Of a stretch of 64,000 nucleotides of DNA, positions 60,433 through 64,000 are shown one piece after another. The notes beneath the pieces are model-generated. The model was not told where the DNA came from. It worked only from the letters and a program-made list of their open reading frames with translations, and made no database searches. Made by a program: the position numbers and the translations under genes. The stretch comes from Mactra quadrangularis (taxonomy: Eukaryota > Mollusca > Bivalvia > Venerida > Mactridae). The stretch's first letter is position 1. Each line of letters starts with the position of its first letter. The stretch lies in the NCBI GenBank assembly GCA_025267735.1, contig CM046303.1, positions 31,534,380 to 31,598,379 of the forward strand. The letters run 5' to 3'.

Positions 60433-60774
60433 TTAACAACATCCTGTATTTCTTAAATGTATCTATTTTTGACAACTGTTTTAATGTTATCTGTCTAGGA
60501 AATCCTGTTTTACTGATCACAACATCGGTAAAATTTGCCAATTTTTCACCTTAAGGGTTAGTAAAGTGACAGTTAAGTGCGCTGGGTTACATTTAGTTTT
60601 CAATTGATTGTTTAAGGGAACCCTTTACTTTGTATTTGATTTTCAGAACAGATCTTAACTTGTGTTAAGTTTCTTTGCAAAAAGCTATGATACATTCAAT
60701 AGCTCAAGGCAAACATGGACTGATAATCATCTCCTAAAAATAATTGACTCCTTATTCTTAACATTTTAAAATCA

Positions 60775-60806
60775 CTAGATGGAAGCCCGTGCAAGCACGG
60801 GCTTTA
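60775..60806 (-). mobile_element. Helitron 3' terminus
   Basis: On the minus strand a perfect 10-bp stem (AAGCCCGTGC, loop TT, GCACGGGCTT at 60804-60783) is followed by CCAT and then CTAG at 60778-60775, with T next. A GC-rich hairpin shortly before CTRR with insertion before T is the canonical Helitron 3' end. The 5' end should lie at higher coordinates but I could not place it. Confidence 0.6.
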
Positions 60807-61639
60807 GGTAATGACAATAAAGGGAAATAACCGCTGCGGAAAGTTTGGTATATTTTTAGTTTTATCTAGAACTATTTTCAGACACAAAAAACCCCACTTT
60901 TTTTGTTGATTTTTGGCAGTTTTTGCAAATATCAAGAGGCTTTGTCAAAAAAGAATTGTCAACTTGATATGCCGGTATATAGGTGCTCCAGCGACAAACA
61001 AAAGATTTATTCAAAGCTGCGCAGTTTCTTCCACAAAACAGGAAACTCGCAAATTTAATAGTATAGATTTTGGCCATCTAATGATGATAAGTTGTTTCAT
61101 TGCAGTGTTTGTTCTATGTAATAATGTTATACCTAATCTTGACGTCATCAAGTTGCAGTTAAGTTAAATCTATTTATGGAAGCTAATTAATAATACTTTA
61201 TCAATTTAACTATCCTAAGTTTATAACACACACAAAGTTGCACTTTCATTGAAACTTGATCATAATTTACAGAACATCTCATCATTTTACCTAAAATAGG
61301 CAAATTACAAACAAAACTATAATGTTTTAATTCAAAGCACTAATTAGTATTTTAGACATGTATAGAACAAAAGTTCTACCATGCATACCAGAGAATTGAT
61401 ACAGTCGAATAATGGCCACATTACATTCCAAGCTCGTTAGAATTTAGGTTTTATCCAACTAAAGTCATGTTTTTTTATACAAATTGCTTTCTGCACAAAT
61501 GTATTTTTGTCAAATGAATTTGGTAACAATACCATCATAAAATAATTTACTTTATAATTAAGATTAATTCAACCCAATTTACTGAGTGGGATTTGAACAA
61601 AACAGGATATAATAGTATCAGTAAAACAGGTAATATGAG

Positions 61640-62220
61640 TACCATTTAGGTTAAGTAACTAATGATGACTCTGCCAGCCAAGGTTGGCTATCATTTGGAC
61701 ATTCTAGTTGTTGTTTGGTAGTCATCTTTGACAAATCTGAATGCTCTAGACTATATTGGACCACTTTAATCTGGTCAATGTAGATGCATGGGAGTGGGCC
61801 CAAAGCTGTGGAGGCATACTGGTACTCTAAAACATGTCCTACAACTACTGAGTACGTGTGAGCCTTTATGAATAGGCTATTATTGGCTGTCTGTGTCAAG
61901 GTACCTACAGACTATGACAGCTGTAAGTGGTTGCCTTTTAATCGGTTGGTCCTTGATATATAACTAGCATAGAAGGGTGCTAAGCAGTTCCTTGCAGGAC
62001 ACCTGATGTACTTGGAGATAAAGCAGAGTAGTACCCTTCAACCAAGACCTGCTGGCTACAGTTGGATAGGAAGCTGCAGATCCAACTCAGGACTCATCCT
62101 ATGATGCCAGTGGTCTAACTTGAATGATAAGCCACCCATGGGAGACATGGTTGAAGGCTTTGGCATAGTCTAAAAGAACCGCATTTATCACATTGAGAGA
62201 GGCTGTTAAGTTTTGGAGGG
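61640..62220 (-). pseudogene. Decayed non-LTR retrotransposon reverse transcriptase fragment
   Basis: On the minus strand three RT-like blocks occur in the right order. First is AVLLDYAKAFNHVSH (about 62180-62130), like the xxLLDFSKAFDxVxH motif of Jockey/CR1-type RTs. Next is TSGVLQGTA (about 62008-61980), like TSGVPQGSVLGP. Last is QYASTALG (about 61820-61800), at the place of the YADD box, with both Asp lost. Frames are broken by stops and shifts between blocks, so the fragment is inactive. The sequence is more GC-rich than the intron around it. Clade is uncertain. Confidence 0.6.
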
Positions 62221-62433
62221 TGTTCAAAGAATTACATAGTAGGATGGTATACACAAAGTTTACAGGTTTAAACTAGACTTTTTTCATCAATAGTATCAGA
62301 ATTTGTGGTAATTATATTAACTACTGACAATTTCAGTAAAAGTCTAAAATCGGATTGTTGTAATTTTTTGTACACGGTTAAATTTTGTCTTGATGAACAT
62401 CACACAAATTCCAATTTTCTTCTGGAAAGCATA

Positions 62434-62990
62434 TCCCGGTACAACCAATTTTCGGTCAGCTAATGTTTAATTGCCGTGAAAGGCATACGCAAGGGACGAA
62501 CAGCGTCTATAAACGCTGAAACACTGTTCAACAACTATTTAGCGCTAAAAATATGCAAAGAAAACAAATTTACCTCATGTCATGTTTTAAATATCCTTTT
62601 TCTACATAACTGACCTAATTTTACTAAGCCGCGTGTTGCGCAACCAATATTCGGTCAGATGCTGATAAAGTATACTGCGCATTGTAGATAGCATGACAAG
62701 ATGTCTAAAACCATTATAAGTTCTGGCTTCCAAACTTTATATGCCGCTTTTTTAACATTTTGATTTTCATCAGATGCGACATTACCCGTTCATTGACAGT
62801 ATAAACACGGGTTCGCTGAAGACCTTAAGTTAAGCCTTAAGCTAGTAAGTTTTAAACGGTTTTTTACCTATGGCGTATGTAAACAAAACATGTGTGTGAC
62901 AAAGTGGAAAGGGCGAGTTTAGCCAGCATAACATAAATTTTTCAGGGCCAACCAAATATTGGTTGTGACCAAAAATAGGTTGTTGTGGGA
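62434..62990. mobile_element. MITE with TCCC termini and internal terminal-like repeats
   Basis: TCCCGGTACAACCAATTTTC, then GGTCA, pairs imperfectly with the inverse TCCCACAACAACCTATTTTT and GGTCA. TA flanks both ends (62432-62433, 62991-62992). A third CAACCAATATTCGGTCAG lies inside at about 62641 and an AACCAAATATTGGTT palindrome at 62950. No coding capacity. It lies in TMEM72 intron 1. Confidence 0.65.
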
Positions 62991-63457
62991 TATATAACGT
63001 GTAAAATCAAAATCACAGGTACTACTCTTTCACGGCTATTGCTCCCATACCAGAACAAAATTTTCTATGGAAATCAACTCAGGGCCTTTGCCTATGATTA
63101 TTAAAAGAACTTATATTACTACAATGTTATAAAAGCTAAAAGGTCCTAGGATTATTCATTTGTGAAATTCCTCACGACCTCAGGCTAAGGTAGGAAAGTT
63201 CTAACTTCAGAAAAGTTTACAACTTGAATTGAAGGTCTGAAAATATAACAGTTTTGACATTTTAGATTTATGATAAAACGAGCCAGTGACTAACCACATG
63301 ACCGTAAAAACTGGGCTAGTTCCCAATGCGTGCACGGCAACGTAATCACACCACACTGATGATGAAAGAATTTCTCATCAATGAAAAGGTGATTGACCAA
63401 TCAAATACGAGCATTTACGAAGGTCATGTCAAGCCTTCCTCACACCATTTTCCTTAC

Positions 63458-63545
63458 CAACTGCAGTCGCAAATCCCACGAATCTGACGATCCATGTATA
63501 AACGTCTCCAATAAAACTTGAACAAATCCCTTCACATATTCCCAT
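63458..63545 (-). CDS. TMEM72: TMEM72 exon 1 (start codon, first half of TM1)
   Basis: On the minus strand ATG at 63545-63543 opens MGICEGICSSFIGDVYTWIV, and the exon ends RFVGFATAV plus one base before gtaagg. An in-frame TAA lies five codons upstream of this ATG, so no longer N-terminus is possible in this exon. The segment from VYTWIVRFVGFATAV aligns with the first helix of TMEM72. No cleavable signal peptide is evident; the first helix is a signal-anchor type. The exon ends in phase 1. Confidence 0.82.
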
Positions 63546-64000
63546 TTTACACAGTACTTATAATAAAATAAATGAATAAACAACGTTCCAAAATGTAGGA
63601 CTCATGCCATGTTTGTCTACAATCAAAACACACTAGCTTGCGCACGTGCTTTCATTGGCTAACCGAAATCGAAAGATACAGACTGGTTCTAGTCAATCTT
63701 TCAACCCAAAGGAGGGTAAGAAACGCAAAGTTTCGAATACTATTTGATAATATGACGGATATTGTGCACACTTCTTAATTTATTCAATTGTTTTGTTTAT
63801 GAACTTAATTTTGACACAGAGATCTGGTTATCTTAAATGATCAAAGCATTATTTCTATATCTTTTGTGTATTTTTTTTCTCTGCAAAAGCCAAACCGTTC
63901 AATATCCAACCAGAGTTGTCGTTCTTATACCACAATGAAATAGCATGATAAAAGCCAATTTAGAAGCGTGTTTTGGTAAACCTTGAACAGATTTGGACTC
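63546..64000 (-). promoter_or_regulatory. TMEM72 5' flank: inverted CCAAT box and E-box
   Basis: Upstream of the ATG on the minus strand there is an AGCCAAT box at 63654-63660, about 110 bp from the start codon. Next to it is a palindromic CACGTG E-box at 63643-63648. No convincing TATA box was seen. A transcription start, and any non-coding 5' exon, cannot be placed from sequence alone. Confidence 0.35.

Larger units (their letters stand above)
41761..63545 (-). other. TMEM72: TMEM72-like four-pass membrane protein gene, complete coding region in six exons
   Basis: The minus-strand join of 63545-63458, 59752-59692, 57983-57912, 46989-46856, 42807-42705 and 41890-41761 gives a 195-residue protein with every intron GT-AG and every phase matching (1, 2, 2, 1, 2). 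TM helices lie near residues 16-38, 45-72, 95-116 and 118-134. Similarity to vertebrate TMEM72 is spread along the protein: GVGVETSFYGHYLGFYIL over the first loop and second helix, and FYIILSIACFVQPLDVW over the third helix, both matching family positions from memory. After the last helix come a basic stretch (KTRADKRRKT) and an acidic tail with nine Asp in a row. Vertebrate TMEM72 is about 275 residues, so the cytoplasmic tail is much shorter here. The molecular function of the family is not known to me. Introns are 3704, 1707, 10922, 4048 and 814 bp. Confidence 0.85.

Overview
This is AT-rich, intron-dominated animal nuclear DNA. It has no operons, GT-AG introns of 1.7 to 10.9 kb, and dense short transposable elements and tRNA-derived SINEs. 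I read it as a mollusc, most likely a bivalve. The basis is a 169-bp tandem array that ends in a GGACGG-rich tail and a TATCCCC/GGGGATA hairpin, a Helentron-like arrangement I know from bivalve genomes. That assignment is an inference.

Only two protein-coding genes can be supported, and they converge. The first, on the + strand, is the 3' part of a CNOT6/CNOT6L-type deadenylase (CCR4 catalytic subunit of CCR4-NOT). It has three coding exons at 10834-11067, 13727-13904 and 17695-17980, and these carry the D-x-N, D and H catalytic motifs of the EEP nuclease fold. Its earlier exons were not recognised and probably lie left of the window. The second, on the - strand, is a complete TMEM72-like four-pass membrane protein of 195 residues. 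Its six exons run from the ATG at 63545 to the stop at 41761, and every splice phase matches.

Layout: 1-10833 is upstream CNOT6 intron with SINEs, foldback elements and two tandem arrays. 10834-17980 holds the CNOT6 3' exons. 17981-41760 is the CNOT6 3' flank, intergenic DNA and the TMEM72 3' flank, with MITEs, SINEs, the 169-bp array and a 139/135-bp minisatellite that touches the TMEM72 stop codon. 41761-63545 is TMEM72, whose introns hold hAT, pogo-like, piggyBac-like and Helitron-like elements, SINEs and a decayed non-LTR reverse transcriptase. 63546-64000 is the TMEM72 5' flank with an E-box and an inverted CCAAT box.

The two genes have no evident functional link. Most of the window is transposon-derived sequence. 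Many short ORFs fall inside these repeats and are not genes. I found no clearly new biological system. The most notable structures are a SINE reaching the splice acceptor of TMEM72 exon 5, the minisatellite that includes the TMEM72 stop codon, a pogo-like element containing a nested hAT element, and several element families that can be defined from exact target-site duplications.
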